Shown one piece after another: positions 25,537-35,872 of a DNA stretch of 64,000 nucleotides. A model generated the notes under the pieces. That model ran no database searches and had not been told where the DNA came from. It saw nothing but the letters and a program-made list of their open reading frames with translations. Where the stretch lies: the NCBI RefSeq assembly GCF_000400735.1, contig NZ_KE007365.1, positions 206,188 through 270,187 on the forward strand. Direction: 5' to 3'. The position numbers and the translations under genes were made by a program. Each line of letters begins with the position of its first letter. Within the stretch, counting starts at the first letter, position 1. This DNA comes from Acinetobacter tandoii DSM 14970 = CIP 107469. Its GTDB lineage: Bacteria; Pseudomonadota; Gammaproteobacteria; Pseudomonadales; Moraxellaceae.

Positions 25537-26177
25537 GGGTCTGTTGACATTTCATAATGTTAACCAAATAAATATAAGTATGTTGTATTTCTTTGGAATA
25601 TTCGCTGTTGTGGATGTTCTTTCTATTTCCTCTCTCAAAGCTTTCGAGTCACATCCCTTATCAGCGCTAAGAACATCGGTATCTGTTAAGTCTATTTTAT
25701 CAACCAATGTAAGAGCAACTTTCACATCATGAGTTGTGCCATCATGAGTAAGAAATTGAATTGGGTTCCCATTTTAATCTATAGCTAAATGGATTTTAGT
25801 ACTGTTTCCACCGATGCTCCTTGAAATAGCTTGATCCTTGAGTCCTGTAACATGTTGATGTGCTCGAATATGGCTAGCATCAATAAATACCTATTCTAGA
25901 TCAGCATGTTTTGAAAATAACTTAAATATTTTTAATAGCTTATTATCTTTAGACCATCGGATGAATCGTTTAAACCATCATATTGGATTTACCAAATGAT
26001 TCAGTTATATCCCTCCAAGGACATAAGATAAATACCAAAATTATGGACAATAGATTTCAGCTTTAACCAGTGTTGATCAATCAGCATTGGTTGATGCATA
26101 GCGAGAAGTCGATTTGGTTTGGCAATTGAATTTTACTTTCTCGCTATTTTTTTGCACAGTAAATATCAACAGGCCCT
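25537..26177 (-). mobile_element. Decayed IS5-family (IS427-like) insertion sequence
   Basis: The ends gggtctgttgacattt (from 25537) and, inverted, gggcctgttgatattt (to 26177) form terminal inverted repeats, each flanked by TA. Between them the minus strand encodes pieces of an IS5-type transposase, including GLKDQAISRSIGGNSTKIHLAID and GNPIQFLTHDGTTHDVKVAL, broken by stop codons and a truncated N-terminal part. At 641 bp it is shorter than an intact element of this kind. Not active. Confidence 0.8.
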
Positions 26178-26412
26178 AATGCTAAATGAGAACGGTTTTC
26201 TCTAATGTAGCAAATTTTGTGCCCTAATTTACCCATATCATTTAAAAAAGTTGATATTTATTACTTTTTGAAACTCAAAATTATTGTTCTAAATTTTTCG
26301 AAGCTACGACTAATATTTAACGTTCGACATTAAGGGCTTCGATAAAATGCAAAACGCACAAATGTAAATCATTACACTTATGCGTAGCCCTTTAAGATCG
26401 AGATAAAAAATA

Positions 26413-27627
26413 TTATTTTTTCGCTTGCTGAGCTTTAAAACGTGATAATGCAGTGACGGCAATTGCAGAAAGAATAATGCCTGGAGCACTTGCCACCAAA
26501 ATACCCGTTGTACCTAAACCTAAGGCTAAAATTTTACCCGTCAGTAATGGGCCTGTCATTGCACCTAAGCGTCCTAAAGAGATTGCGCTCCCTACACCTG
26601 TGACCTTACCCGCGCCTGAATAAAAGATTGGAGAAATTCCGTAGAGAATAGATTGACCACCTGTAGAGAAAATTCCGCCCAACACCCCTGCTATAATTAA
26701 TACCGCTACTACTTTACTGGTGAACAGTAAAAATATGGCAATAAATAATCCTGAATAGATAATTACCGCCATCTGCCATAATTTCAAACGATCTAGCAAG
26801 TAACCAAAACCCAAGGTTCCAATCACTGCACCCACCTGAAAAACCAGCATCACCAGAAATGCTTGCTGCTTTTCTAAGCCTTGTTCCATCAACAAGTTCG
26901 GTAACCAGCTAATTAAAATATAGTTCACCATCAAAGTGAAAAAGAAACTTACCCAGAGTGATAAAGTCTGTTTAAATTTTTGCTGCTGAAATAATACTTC
27001 AGTCATTGCAGGGACTGGTGCTAGGTCAGCATTTTCGACAAGCGTTGTTTGCTTCGGTTTATCTTTTAAAATAAATGCCATAAATGGAATGAGGACTAAT
27101 GGGGTAATCCCACCAATCAAGAACAATGTCTGCCATGGAATATCTTTAAAATAAATCGCAAGCCCTGCCACAAAAATGGCACCTACAGGTAAGCCACAAT
27201 ACATTAAACTGTTTAATTTTCCGCGGTTGGCTTCCGTTGCTTCATCACCCACCACTGAAATCATGGTCGGCATCGCAGCACCTAAACCCAGCCCTGTGAA
27301 AAAGCGTGCAAGATATAAAACTTCTACATTCGGTGCGATTGCTGTAATACTAAAAAACACCCCAAAGATCGCAATAGACAGCATCAGGACTTTCTTTTGA
27401 CCTAAATAATCTGCAACGCGTCCGCCAAAGAATGCGCCAAACAGCATACCAAATACACCTAGGCTAAACACATATCCCATTTGTACTTGATCTAATCCAA
27501 AGGTTGCTGCGATTCCTTTTGCTGCAATACCAGGTGCTTGTAAATCGAAACCTTCAAAAAAAGCTACCCAAAAACACAAAAATACGATGAGGAATTTCTG
27601 CGTTTTTCCCATGTTTGTTTGAGCCAT
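26413..27627 (-). CDS. MFS transporter of the aromatic acid:H+ symporter type (MhpT-like)
   Basis: 404 residues, 12 predicted helices. The first helix has the acidic motif FFEGFDLQAPGIAA typical of AAHS permeases (BenK, PcaK, MhpT), and the loop after helix 2 is GGRVADYLGQKKVL. It imports an aromatic carboxylate with protons. A GGAGATC ribosome-binding site precedes the ATG. No catabolic gene is adjacent, so the substrate is open. It is intact, unlike the related gene at 7881-9221, and could stand in for it. Confidence 0.83.
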   Translation of the reverse strand: MAQTNMGKTQKFLIVFLCFWVAFFEGFDLQAPGIAAKGIAATFGLDQVQMGYVFSLGVFGMLFGAFFGGRVADYLGQKKVLMLSIAIFGVFFSITAIAPNVEVLYLARFFTGLGLGAAMPTMISVVGDEATEANRGKLNSLMYCGLPVGAIFVAGLAIYFKDIPWQTLFLIGGITPLVLIPFMAFILKDKPKQTTLVENADLAPVPAMTEVLFQQQKFKQTLSLWVSFFFTLMVNYILISWLPNLLMEQGLEKQQAFLVMLVFQVGAVIGTLGFGYLLDRLKLWQMAVIIYSGLFIAIFLLFTSKVVAVLIIAGVLGGIFSTGGQSILYGISPIFYSGAGKVTGVGSAISLGRLGAMTGPLLTGKILALGLGTTGILVASAPGIILSAIAVTALSRFKAQQAKK

Positions 27628-27895
27628 AATTGATCTCCATCAATAGTTTGCAAGTTGGCTAAAACTTGTGGGGCTATTTTGAAAGGTATCACTGGCGAGA
27701 AATAGCACGACAATGGTCGGGATTCATTCACTCTCATTTTTAAATGATTCGGTTATTTAGAGCTAAACCCTTATAAAATGATAGCTAAAAGCTCTTATCA
27801 AAATATATAACCTATAAAATACAGTATGTTATACAAATGAAAGCTATTAACTATAATTGTATAGTCAATAACTTTCATGAAGTAGAAATCGGCTT

Positions 27896-29704
27896 TTATT
27901 TTTTCCAAAAAAGCCATTTGTTGCGTTTCGGACGCTTTTGCTCAACACGAACAAGTCCACTCAATGCCTCACTATTCATTTGCTCGTACATTTTTAAATA
28001 CTCAGGATTTAATTGCCCAGCGATGTATTCTGGATAATATGCTGTTGATGGGGTCCTTAGTGACCGCTCATACCACTTTTCTGCAAGATCTAAATCTGGA
28101 TTAAAATAAAGTCCATTTTCATACATATATCCAATCTTGCATTCCGCATACGAGTCTTTTTGATCGGCCGCTTTCTGAATCCAATACGCCGCTTCCTCTA
28201 AATCTTTTTCGGTATAGAAACCATTTAAATACCAATACCCCACTTGATACTGTGAGGAAGCTTCACCTTTTTGAGCATTAAGTAAAAATAGTTTAAAGAA
28301 TAATTGCTTGGCTTCATCCATATGCAGAAATGAATCAATCTTTCTGATCTGTTCAGAAATTTGCTCAATTGAATAATCACGCGCATTTTTGAGAACGTGT
28401 TGAGCCTGTTGCAGTGGGCTATCTTCGGTAAAGGATGCAAACAGTTGCATCGCCTCCGCTTGCATTGTATCTATACCGTCAATGCGTGCCTCTAGTACAA
28501 CATTTAAATGTTTTCGAGCCAATTCGAAGTCTTGCTCAACACCTCGCCCTTCTACATACATACGCCCCAAACTTAAATCGGCTGCTATCACTCGCCCAGC
28601 GACTTGTTGATACAGCTCAATAGCCATATCTAAATCAAGCGGTATACCTAAACCATGCTCATATTTATCAGCTAAATTATTGATTGCAACTGAATTGCCT
28701 AAATCAGCCGATTTTTGATACCAATAGACACATTGCTCATAATCACGTTTTGTGCCAATACCATCTTGATACATCCAAGCTAAATGATAATAAGCATTAG
28801 CCAAAACAACTTTTTCAGTTTCAGGAGCCTGAGATGCAATTCGGTGATACAGATATAATGCCTGCCCAGGATGAATCACATGGTCGCTCACCACACCATA
28901 ATTCGGATAAACTGGATTGACTAAAAAACAGGTTAACCAACCAAAACGATAATAGGCAGCCAATCCCAATGTCGCTGCCCAACAACCCTGTTCGGATGAT
29001 TGCTCCAAGAGCTGCAAACTTTTCTGTAAATCTTGTTCGGTGCCCTGTGCTCGCGCATAACATCCTGCCAACTGATATAGCGCAATACTATCCATTTTGG
29101 ATGCGGCTTCTCGATACCAGTTAAAGCTTCCTTCCAAACTTTTTTGTAAAATTCCGCCAATAAATAATTGCTGAGCTAACTGACACATCGCAGGACTATA
29201 TCCCGACTGTGCAGAGTAACGTAGTAAATCAATATAACGTTGAAAGTCACGTGCTTGATAAGCCTGATCTGCCAAATAATATTGATAAATGCCGTGATAC
29301 TGTTCTGCTTTCTTCTGAATTATTTGATGAATCAGTTCGCCATGTCCTCTTTCATGTTCAGCAAAATAATCAATACGTGCAACCAAGCCCAAACTTTTAG
29401 AAACTTGCTGTAAAGGTAAAAACCATCGTGTAATAGTATAAAGCCCCGGAACATCTGACATTTTCATAATTTCACCAGATGATTCAGGATCATTTGGTCG
29501 AACCAAAGCTCTCAACATCTGCATAGGAGACTCAGCTTCAGGAGGCATTAAATTTACCCCCACCAACTCCCCATCATTGGTTTTAGCAACATTCCATACT
29601 TTCATAATGGCTTGATCAAATTGATAAAATTCACCATTTTGATTTAACCAAATCACAACATCGCCCTCGCGAATCTCTTCACCATTTTTATATTGTAATG
29701 ACAT
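27896..29704 (-). CDS. Sel1-repeat (TPR-like) protein
   Basis: 602 residues without a signal peptide. The first ~80 residues form a small beta-rich domain of unknown type. From ~residue 140 on there are many Sel1-like repeats (pattern A-xx-G-x-xx-Y-xxG-xGxxxDxxxAxxWYxxAA; clear copies include YQDGIGTKRDYEQCVYWY and YEHGLGIPLDLDMAIELY). The end is basic (QKRPKRNKWLFWKK). Sel1 proteins act as scaffolds; the partner is unknown. It ends next to an MFS gene on the same strand and begins 58 bp downstream of the mnmG terminator, so it is its own unit. Confidence 0.75.
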   Translation of the reverse strand: MSLQYKNGEEIREGDVVIWLNQNGEFYQFDQAIMKVWNVAKTNDGELVGVNLMPPEAESPMQMLRALVRPNDPESSGEIMKMSDVPGLYTITRWFLPLQQVSKSLGLVARIDYFAEHERGHGELIHQIIQKKAEQYHGIYQYYLADQAYQARDFQRYIDLLRYSAQSGYSPAMCQLAQQLFIGGILQKSLEGSFNWYREAASKMDSIALYQLAGCYARAQGTEQDLQKSLQLLEQSSEQGCWAATLGLAAYYRFGWLTCFLVNPVYPNYGVVSDHVIHPGQALYLYHRIASQAPETEKVVLANAYYHLAWMYQDGIGTKRDYEQCVYWYQKSADLGNSVAINNLADKYEHGLGIPLDLDMAIELYQQVAGRVIAADLSLGRMYVEGRGVEQDFELARKHLNVVLEARIDGIDTMQAEAMQLFASFTEDSPLQQAQHVLKNARDYSIEQISEQIRKIDSFLHMDEAKQLFFKLFLLNAQKGEASSQYQVGYWYLNGFYTEKDLEEAAYWIQKAADQKDSYAECKIGYMYENGLYFNPDLDLAEKWYERSLRTPSTAYYPEYIAGQLNPEYLKMYEQMNSEALSGLVRVEQKRPKRNKWLFWKK

Positions 29705-29760
29705 TACTTAACCTTATTTTTTTATTGTGCTTTATAGCGCGCTGATTTTACCTAAAAAAA

Positions 29761-29780
29761 AGCCCGCATAAAGCGGACTT
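29761..29780 (-). terminator. Terminator after mnmG
   Basis: Arms agcccgc (29761-29767) and gcggact (29773-29779), G-T pair included, followed on the minus strand by a run of eight T. It ends the mnmG transcript. Confidence 0.8.
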
Positions 29781-29799
29781 TTTTAATCATTTTCAAAGA

Positions 29800-31680
29800 T
29801 TAAGCAGATTTCTTGGTTTGTGCATTCTTACGAATCGTGATCATCACCAGTTGAACTGCTGCTGGTGTCACACCAGGAATACGGCTAGCTTGTGCCAAAG
29901 TATCTGGACGTACATCTTTAAGCTTTAAGGTAATTTCACGTGAAAGACCTGAAACAACATCGTAATTAAAATCGGCTGGAATTTTAGTTTCTTCCAGACG
30001 CTTCATTTGCGCGACATCTTCATGCTGACGGTTAATATAGCCTTCGTATTTCACCGCAATTTCAATCTGGTCACCTACTTGTTGTGACACTTCAGAACCA
30101 GTCAATTCCGCAATTTGGGCAAATGAAATATTTGGACGTTTGAGTAAGTCAATCGCGCTACATTCTTTCGACAAGTCAGCGCCTGTCATTTCAACAAACT
30201 TTTTACCCATTGGGTTATTTGGCGCAGCCCAAAGGTGTTGTAAACGACCTGTTTCTTTTTCAACAGCTTCCATTTTTTCGCAGTAAGCAGCCCAACGAAC
30301 GTCATCCACCAAGCCCATTTCACGACCTACTGGCGTTAAACGCTGATCCGCATTATCTTCACGCAACATCAAACGATATTCTGCACGCGAAGTAAACATA
30401 CGGTACGGTTCTTTCGTACCCAATGTAATCAAGTCATCAACCAACACGCCCATATACGCTTCATCACGTTTTGGCGTCCATTGTTCCTGATCCCAAGCAC
30501 GACGCGCAGCGTTCAGACCTGCCAACAAACCTTGTGCACCCGCTTCTTCATAACCTGTCGTACCATTAATCTGACCTGCAAAATACAGGTTGTTAATCGC
30601 CTTGGTTTCTAAAGTAAATTTAAGCGCTTGCGGGTTGAAATAGTCATATTCAATCGCATAACCTGGACGCAAAATATGCGCATTTTCCATACCACGAATC
30701 GAACGTACCAATTCAAACTGCACATCAAATGGTAAAGAGGTCGAAATACCATTTGGATAAAGCTCATGTGTATCTAAACCTTCAGGCTCTAAGAACACTT
30801 GATGTGAATCTTTGTCCGAAAAACGGTGAATTTTATCTTCAATCGATGGACAGTAACGCGGACCTACCCCTTCAATCACACCTGTGTACATTGGTGAACG
30901 GTCTAAACCGCCACGAATAATGTCATGAGTTTTTTCATTGGTATGCGTGATATAACAATTGACTTGTTCTGGGTGCATAGATGCATCACCCATAAATGAC
31001 ATCACTGGAGATGGAAAATCACCTGGTTGAGGAGTCATCACAGAAAAATCAACAGAACGTGCATCAATACGTGGTGGTGTACCTGTTTTTAAACGGCCTA
31101 CTGGCAGATTTAACTCACGTAAACGGTGAGCAAGCGAAATTGATGGTGGATCACCTGCACGACCGCCACTCGATTTTTCTAAACCGACATGGATTACACC
31201 GCCTAAGAAGGTTCCCGCCGTCAGTACAACCGTTTTCGCATCAAAACGAATTCCCATTTGAGTCACAACACCTTTTACAGTATCGCCATCAACAATAAGG
31301 TCATCTGCTGCTTGCTGGAAAATATCTAGATTGGCTTGGTTTTCCAAAGTTTCGCGAATCGCAGCTTTATAACGTACACGGTCAGCCTGTGCACGTGTAG
31401 CACGTACTGCTGCACCTTTGCGTGAGTTCAGAATGCGGAACTGGATACCACCTTTATCGGCAGCCAATGCCATTGCACCACCTAAGGCATCAATTTCACG
31501 AACTAAGTGCGATTTACCAATACCGCCAATAGCTGGGTTACAGCTCATCTGCCCTAAAGTCTCAATGTTATGAGTCAGGAGTAAAGTCTGTCGACCCATA
31601 CGCGCCGCAGCAAGCGCTGCTTCCGTACCTGCGTGACCGCCACCGATAACAATGACATCGTAAACTTTAGGATAATGCAT
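29800..31680 (-). CDS. mnmG: tRNA uridine-5-carboxymethylaminomethyl modification enzyme MnmG (GidA)
   Basis: 626 residues, the full family length. The FAD site is [19 protein letters not shown] at the N-terminus; signatures [23 protein letters not shown] and [11 protein letters not shown]-type C-terminal FAD contact ([12 protein letters not shown]) are present. The C-terminal helical tRNA-binding domain ends in [16 protein letters not shown]. With MnmE it modifies the wobble uridine of several tRNAs. Single gene, with its own terminator. Confidence 0.97.
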   Translation of the reverse strand: MHYPKVYDVIVIGGGHAGTEAALAAARMGRQTLLLTHNIETLGQMSCNPAIGGIGKSHLVREIDALGGAMALAADKGGIQFRILNSRKGAAVRATRAQADRVRYKAAIRETLENQANLDIFQQAADDLIVDGDTVKGVVTQMGIRFDAKTVVLTAGTFLGGVIHVGLEKSSGGRAGDPPSISLAHRLRELNLPVGRLKTGTPPRIDARSVDFSVMTPQPGDFPSPVMSFMGDASMHPEQVNCYITHTNEKTHDIIRGGLDRSPMYTGVIEGVGPRYCPSIEDKIHRFSDKDSHQVFLEPEGLDTHELYPNGISTSLPFDVQFELVRSIRGMENAHILRPGYAIEYDYFNPQALKFTLETKAINNLYFAGQINGTTGYEEAGAQGLLAGLNAARRAWDQEQWTPKRDEAYMGVLVDDLITLGTKEPYRMFTSRAEYRLMLREDNADQRLTPVGREMGLVDDVRWAAYCEKMEAVEKETGRLQHLWAAPNNPMGKKFVEMTGADLSKECSAIDLLKRPNISFAQIAELTGSEVSQQVGDQIEIAVKYEGYINRQHEDVAQMKRLEETKIPADFNYDVVSGLSREITLKLKDVRPDTLAQASRIPGVTPAAVQLVMITIRKNAQTKKSA

Positions 31681-31944
31681 AGTGGTATAGAGAGAAATAA
31701 AAAGAATGACAGAGTATTATATCAAATTTTGTTGAGTAAGTTGACTAAGGAACTCAATTTTATTTTCAATAACATTTACTATTGAATGTTGCATATCACT
31801 ACATAAACACTATTGAATCGTATAATAATTAAGCAATTTAACACAATTTTTCAGCACTATTTACCTGATTTACACTGTTTTATTTTGGCTATTTTTTATT
31901 CTATTAAGAAGCAACATGACAAATAAAGGAACAAGGTACACATC

Positions 31945-32289
31945 ATGAATAAAAATATTCTATTCTCTGCTGTTCTCTGCGGTTTATGTTTTGCCCCCAT
32001 TGCTACTCAAGCAAATGATAAAGTTGAAACCACCTACAATGCCCAAAAATACATGCAGGTTTGTAAAGGGAAAACTCAAGGTGCTCCTGTAAGTTTTGCT
32101 TACCGTGGAATTATTTGGAACGGTACTTGTGAACCACAATTCTTTAGTACCCATAAAGCAGTGAAGGGAAATGAATCCGAATTAATGACAGCATGCCAAA
32201 CCGATATGGCAACCAAATCTGTCATGATCAATGGGATGGAAGTGAAAGGAAAATGTGCTTTAGGTTTCACTGCACCTTATCCTAAATAA
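31945..32289 (+). CDS. Small exported protein of unknown function
   Basis: 114 residues with a signal peptide (LFSAVLCGLCFAPIATQA). The mature part of ~90 residues contains four Cys, spaced for two disulfides (VCKGK, TCEPQ, ACQTD, KCALG). An AAAGGA stretch lies 14 nt before the ATG. I do not recognise the family; such short Cys-containing periplasmic proteins are common in Acinetobacter. It has its own terminator and lies between mnmG and the accessory island. Confidence 0.7.
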   Translation: MNKNILFSAVLCGLCFAPIATQANDKVETTYNAQKYMQVCKGKTQGAPVSFAYRGIIWNGTCEPQFFSTHKAVKGNESELMTACQTDMATKSVMINGMEVKGKCALGFTAPYPK

Positions 32290-32319
32290 ATATCAAGTCT
32301 CTCAGTATTATTTGACTCT

Positions 32320-32355
32320 AAGTGGTTGAAGTGTTTCATCTTCGACCACTTTTAT
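32320..32355 (+). terminator. Terminator after the small exported protein gene
   Basis: Arms aagtggttgaag (32320-32331) and cttcgaccactt (32340-32351) with one mismatch, followed by TTTATT. The remaining sequence to 32651 is AT-rich and shows no gene. Confidence 0.7.
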
Positions 32356-32651
32356 TATGAAGTAAGCACTCTTGTTTACTCTTAGTTTTTGTTCAAAAAA
32401 ATACCAAAACACATAATAAGAACCCAAGAGTCACCTATACAGCTACTTTGATAATAAAATGCATTACCATCTTTTAAAACTAACAAATTTCATCTAAAAC
32501 AACACCCAAGAAACAATACATCAACGGATGAAAATACGTCATAACTCAAACAAATATAAATATATAAAAACAATTACTTATAAAAAAACCACAAAAATTA
32601 TTGCTTATTTTTAAAAGAAATACGACCAACATTACGTTCATTATTTTAGTT

Positions 32652-33460
32652 AACTCGAATCGCGGATAAGAAATTGACTTGAAAAATAAAGGAACTAGAG
32701 CCATCAGTTGAGTTACCACACCAAACTTAAAGCTCTAGCCCTAATGTTCAATAGTACCGAATTATTCTGCGTAATCGATGATTTCTTTCTTAAATTTGAA
32801 GCAACTTACGGGAAATTTCTCAAACAAAGTCGTCACTCTATAAGAATTCGACCAGCCCAATTGAGTCTCTCAGAAATCAATTTTATCGCCATTTGGTATA
32901 AATATACTCATATCAACAATTTCAAAGCATTCTTCTTTTCATTAAAGCAACATCAAAGCCAACTCTTTAAATATTTACCGTGTTACCAACGAATAGTTCA
33001 TCTCATCGGAGCACATCAATTGGCACTGCATGCTTTACATTTCGCCTTGATGAAAGATTGTCAGTACTGCCTTATCGAATGCACATACAGCAGATATTAA
33101 AATGGTTGAACAGTTCGTCAAAGGAATGACTGCCAAACTATATGCTGATCGTGGCTATATTAGTCAAGAATTAAAGAGTAGATTAAAAGTGCAAAGTGTT
33201 GATTTAATTACTTATCACTGAAAGAACATGAAATCTATACAGTTATTAAAAGCAGATGAACACCATCTGAAATAACGCAATAAAATAGAAACTTTATTTA
33301 GTTTATTGAAAGGTCAATAAAATTTAGTGACGAGTAAAGCGCATAGTATTCATGGATTTCTAAATGGGATTTACGCATCGTTATTCGCATATTAATTAAC
33401 TCAACGAAATGAGCCAAAAATTCAAATTATGGAACCCTTGGCTTAAACAGGATTCGGGTT
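32652..33460 (+). mobile_element. IS982-family insertion sequence remnant
   Basis: Bounded by imperfect inverted ends aactcgaatc (from 32652) and gattcgggtt (to 33460). It encloses a decayed IS982-type transposase on the plus strand. At about 0.8 kb it is shorter than the ~1 kb typical of the family, because of an internal deletion. The exact ends are approximate. Confidence 0.7.
32708..33446 (+). pseudogene. IS982-family transposase, decayed
   Basis: The N-terminal part reads RIRPAQLSLSEINFIAIWYK and LPCYQRIVHLIGAHQLAL, characteristic of Acinetobacter IS982 transposases. After LMKD about 130 bp of the middle (including catalytic residues) appear to be missing. The frame then shifts and continues as TALSNAHTADIKMVEQFV and LYADRGYISQELKSRL. 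Four in-frame stops follow, at positions where relatives have R, Q, Y and Q codons. Inactive. Confidence 0.8.
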
Positions 33461-33611
33461 ATATATAATATTTGCATATTTTTAAAATTAACAAACAACT
33501 ATACATAATAAGTTAAAAAATGAGGGGGAAAATTACTTTCTCTAAAAAGATTCTATAATGATGTGACTCATCAAATAAAAACATTCAAAATACTATTTAA
33601 AAAGTCCTCTC

Positions 33612-33638
33612 AGAGATCATTAAAATAAAATGATCTCT
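33612..33638 (-). terminator. Stem-loop after the lipoprotein pseudogene
   Basis: Arms agagatca (33612-33619) and tgatctct (33631-33638) lie 28 bp downstream of the minus-strand gene end. Confidence 0.55.
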
Positions 33639-33665
33639 AAGAGTTTTATATCTTCTGAAATTTAA

Positions 33666-34494
33666 CTAGAGTTCATCACCTAAGCCAAACCCACCAAAAA
33701 TAGGACTATCATCAGACCCACTTTGTGATGAGCCATTAGTACTAGAGTTTTGTGATCCAGTATCAACACTTGATGTTCCTGAATCTTTATCAGGTGGAGC
33801 TCCATCCATTGACGATGGATATGGATCTACAACCAACTGTGTACTTAACGTTTCGCACTGATTTCGTTGTACTGAATCTGAATAAAAAGCGGTTGAATAT
33901 TCTGCATGATAACTTGCCGTCCAAGTCTGCAAAATATTCGGTAAATTAAAAGCATAATAATATGTTCTTTCTTCATTAGGCTGATATACATTTACCGTTT
34001 CGTCATTGAGACAATAATCGCTTTGTGTAATTTTTACTGTTTTACTACCACTTAGCTGGAAAGCAGCCTGACAACTATCTATATATTCATAGACTCGTGT
34101 TGGTAGTGTATTTTTTACAGTCACTCGTAATTTAAATTTGATTGGTGGTAAGGTTTTGCTATTCACCCCAAACAAATCTTGCCTATCACCCGCAAAAACA
34201 GGGGTTTCGTTATAGTGTTCTATAAACTGTATCGTTCTTTCTACTCCATAACAGTTTTGCACTACAGGATCAGGATAAGCAACAGCATATTCTGCATCAT
34301 CTTCCATTCTATCTGGTTCAACATCTGGTCGAGGATTTGGAGTCGGGTTTGGAGTTCCGATCGGAATTCCGCTACCAGTCCCAGTTCCCCCTCAGACTCA
34401 CTCCGACACTAACATTACCATTTTCATCTACGCATCCTGATAAAGCTAAAGTACCTATGAGGATAAGGTGGAATCTTAATTGTGATTGCGACAT
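33666..34494 (-). pseudogene. Putative lipoprotein with a frameshift in a G tract
   Basis: From the ATG at 34494 the minus strand encodes a lipoprotein signal peptide (FHLILIGTLALSGC) and about 38 residues, then stops in that frame. The longer open frame from 34307 to 33666 continues the protein (213 residues, four Cys, C-terminal Ser/Gly/Asp-rich tail). The two frames join if one G is removed from the run of five at 34387-34391, giving GTGTGSGIPIGTPNPTPNPRP as a linker, a plausible Pro-rich spacer after a lipid anchor. Function unknown; I recognise no domain. It may be a real loss of function, a phase-variable gene or an assembly error. Confidence 0.65.
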
Positions 34495-34833
34495 AAAATT
34501 AACTCATATTGACTTTAGATTAATCAAAATCCATACAGAACTATAAAACTTTTTTTAGTCTTAACAAATCCGTAAATCGTAAGAAGGAGCTTTCATTTTC
34601 AATAATTAGTAATAATTAGAAAAAGCCCTTTACCGTTTATAAAAGATTATCTCAACTAATTTTTCACTTAGCTATAAGTAGAATCAGCATTTAATGGTTC
34701 CCTTAACACTTCTTTAGCTTTGTTTAAAAGTTTGATTAAGTAATCTAAATTGTTTTTGACCTTTTTTAATATCTACAATAGTGAACATAGCTCAAGTAAT
34801 ATAAATTGATTACTCTGTTTATTAGTCATCTGT
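34495..34833. other. Intergenic stretch beside the IS element
   Basis: 339 bp, AT-rich. No open frame with a recognisable product and no RNA gene seen. It should hold the promoter of the lipoprotein gene; its right edge is the left end of the IS5-family element. Confidence 0.4.
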
Positions 34834-35872
34834 GGCTTTGTTGCACAAACCTATCTCTAAAGGCTTATTCCACAATATAATTTTCAAATGAATAAGCCTA
34901 CACCCAAAATGTATCGTACAACCAATTGGTCTTCATATAACCGAGCTCTCATTAATCGTGGAAATATTGCCATTTGGTTTGATCCTACTACGCAATGGTA
35001 TGCCCCATCAAAAGGCAAACAAGGACGAAATCAAACTTACTCCGATGCAGCTATCCAATGCTGCCTAATGATTAAATCTCTCTTTCGATTGTCTTTACGT
35101 ATGGTCACTGGCTTTGTTCAAAGTCTCATCCATCTTTGTGGGTTAAATGGGGTAGCGCCAGACTACACTACAATTTGTAGGCGACAACAACGTATTGATA
35201 TTACGATTAGCTATCAAAAAAGTAGTGAGGGACTACATCTACTTGTCGACTCTACTGGTTTAAAGTTTATAGGTGAAGGTGAATGGAAACGAAAGAAACA
35301 TCAACCTGAATATCGTCGACAATGGCGCAAACTTCATATTGGTATAGATGCTGAAACACTTCAAATACGGGCAGTTCAGCTCACAACCAACAATGTGAGT
35401 GATTCACAGGTGCTTGGTCATTTACTTGCTCAGATTCCAGAAGATGAGAGAGTTGACTCCGTCTATACCGATGGAGCTTATGATACCAAACAGTGCCGAA
35501 AGGTCATTGTGGATCGGCAAGCACAAGCAGTGATTCCACCAAGAAAAAATGCGAGGCCATGGAAAGATAAAAAGATGGGCTCACTAGAACGCAATGAGTT
35601 GCTTCGAACAGTTAAGCGTTTAGGAAGAACTATTTGGAAGAAATGGTCAGGCTATCATCAGCGAAGTTTGGTTGAAACCAAGATGCATTGCATCAAATTA
35701 TTGGGGGATAAACTCAGTGCGAGAAATTTTCAAAGCCAAGTCAATGGGATTCATGCACGTGTGGCAGTATTAAATAAATTTACAGACTTAGGCAGACCAC
35801 ATACCCGAGTTGTCACTTAAATTAGAGTAGATATGAGAAATCTTAACTTTTAAATCTTTGTGCAACAAAGCC
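34834..35872 (+). mobile_element. Complete IS5-family (IS903-group type) insertion sequence
   Basis: Perfect 16-bp terminal inverted repeats: ggctttgttgcacaaa at 34834-34849 and its complement ending at 35872. It is 1039 bp long with one intact transposase gene. The 9 bp on either side (gtcatctgt and gtaaaaact) do not match, so no target duplication is left. This suggests that a deletion or recombination removed one original flank. The right end cuts an Rhs gene. Confidence 0.88.
34888..35820 (+). CDS. IS5-family transposase
   Basis: 310 residues, intact DDE transposase. The first Asp is in LHLLVDSTGLKF, the second in VYTDGAYDT, and the Glu in RSLVETKMHCIKLLGDKL, the Y-(2)-R-(3)-E-(6)-K-like signature of the IS5 family. 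It fills the element apart from ~55 bp on each side. A 200-bp fragment of a related transposase is found at 45902-46101. Confidence 0.92.
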   Translation: MNKPTPKMYRTTNWSSYNRALINRGNIAIWFDPTTQWYAPSKGKQGRNQTYSDAAIQCCLMIKSLFRLSLRMVTGFVQSLIHLCGLNGVAPDYTTICRRQQRIDITISYQKSSEGLHLLVDSTGLKFIGEGEWKRKKHQPEYRRQWRKLHIGIDAETLQIRAVQLTTNNVSDSQVLGHLLAQIPEDERVDSVYTDGAYDTKQCRKVIVDRQAQAVIPPRKNARPWKDKKMGSLERNELLRTVKRLGRTIWKKWSGYHQRSLVETKMHCIKLLGDKLSARNFQSQVNGIHARVAVLNKFTDLGRPHTRVVT

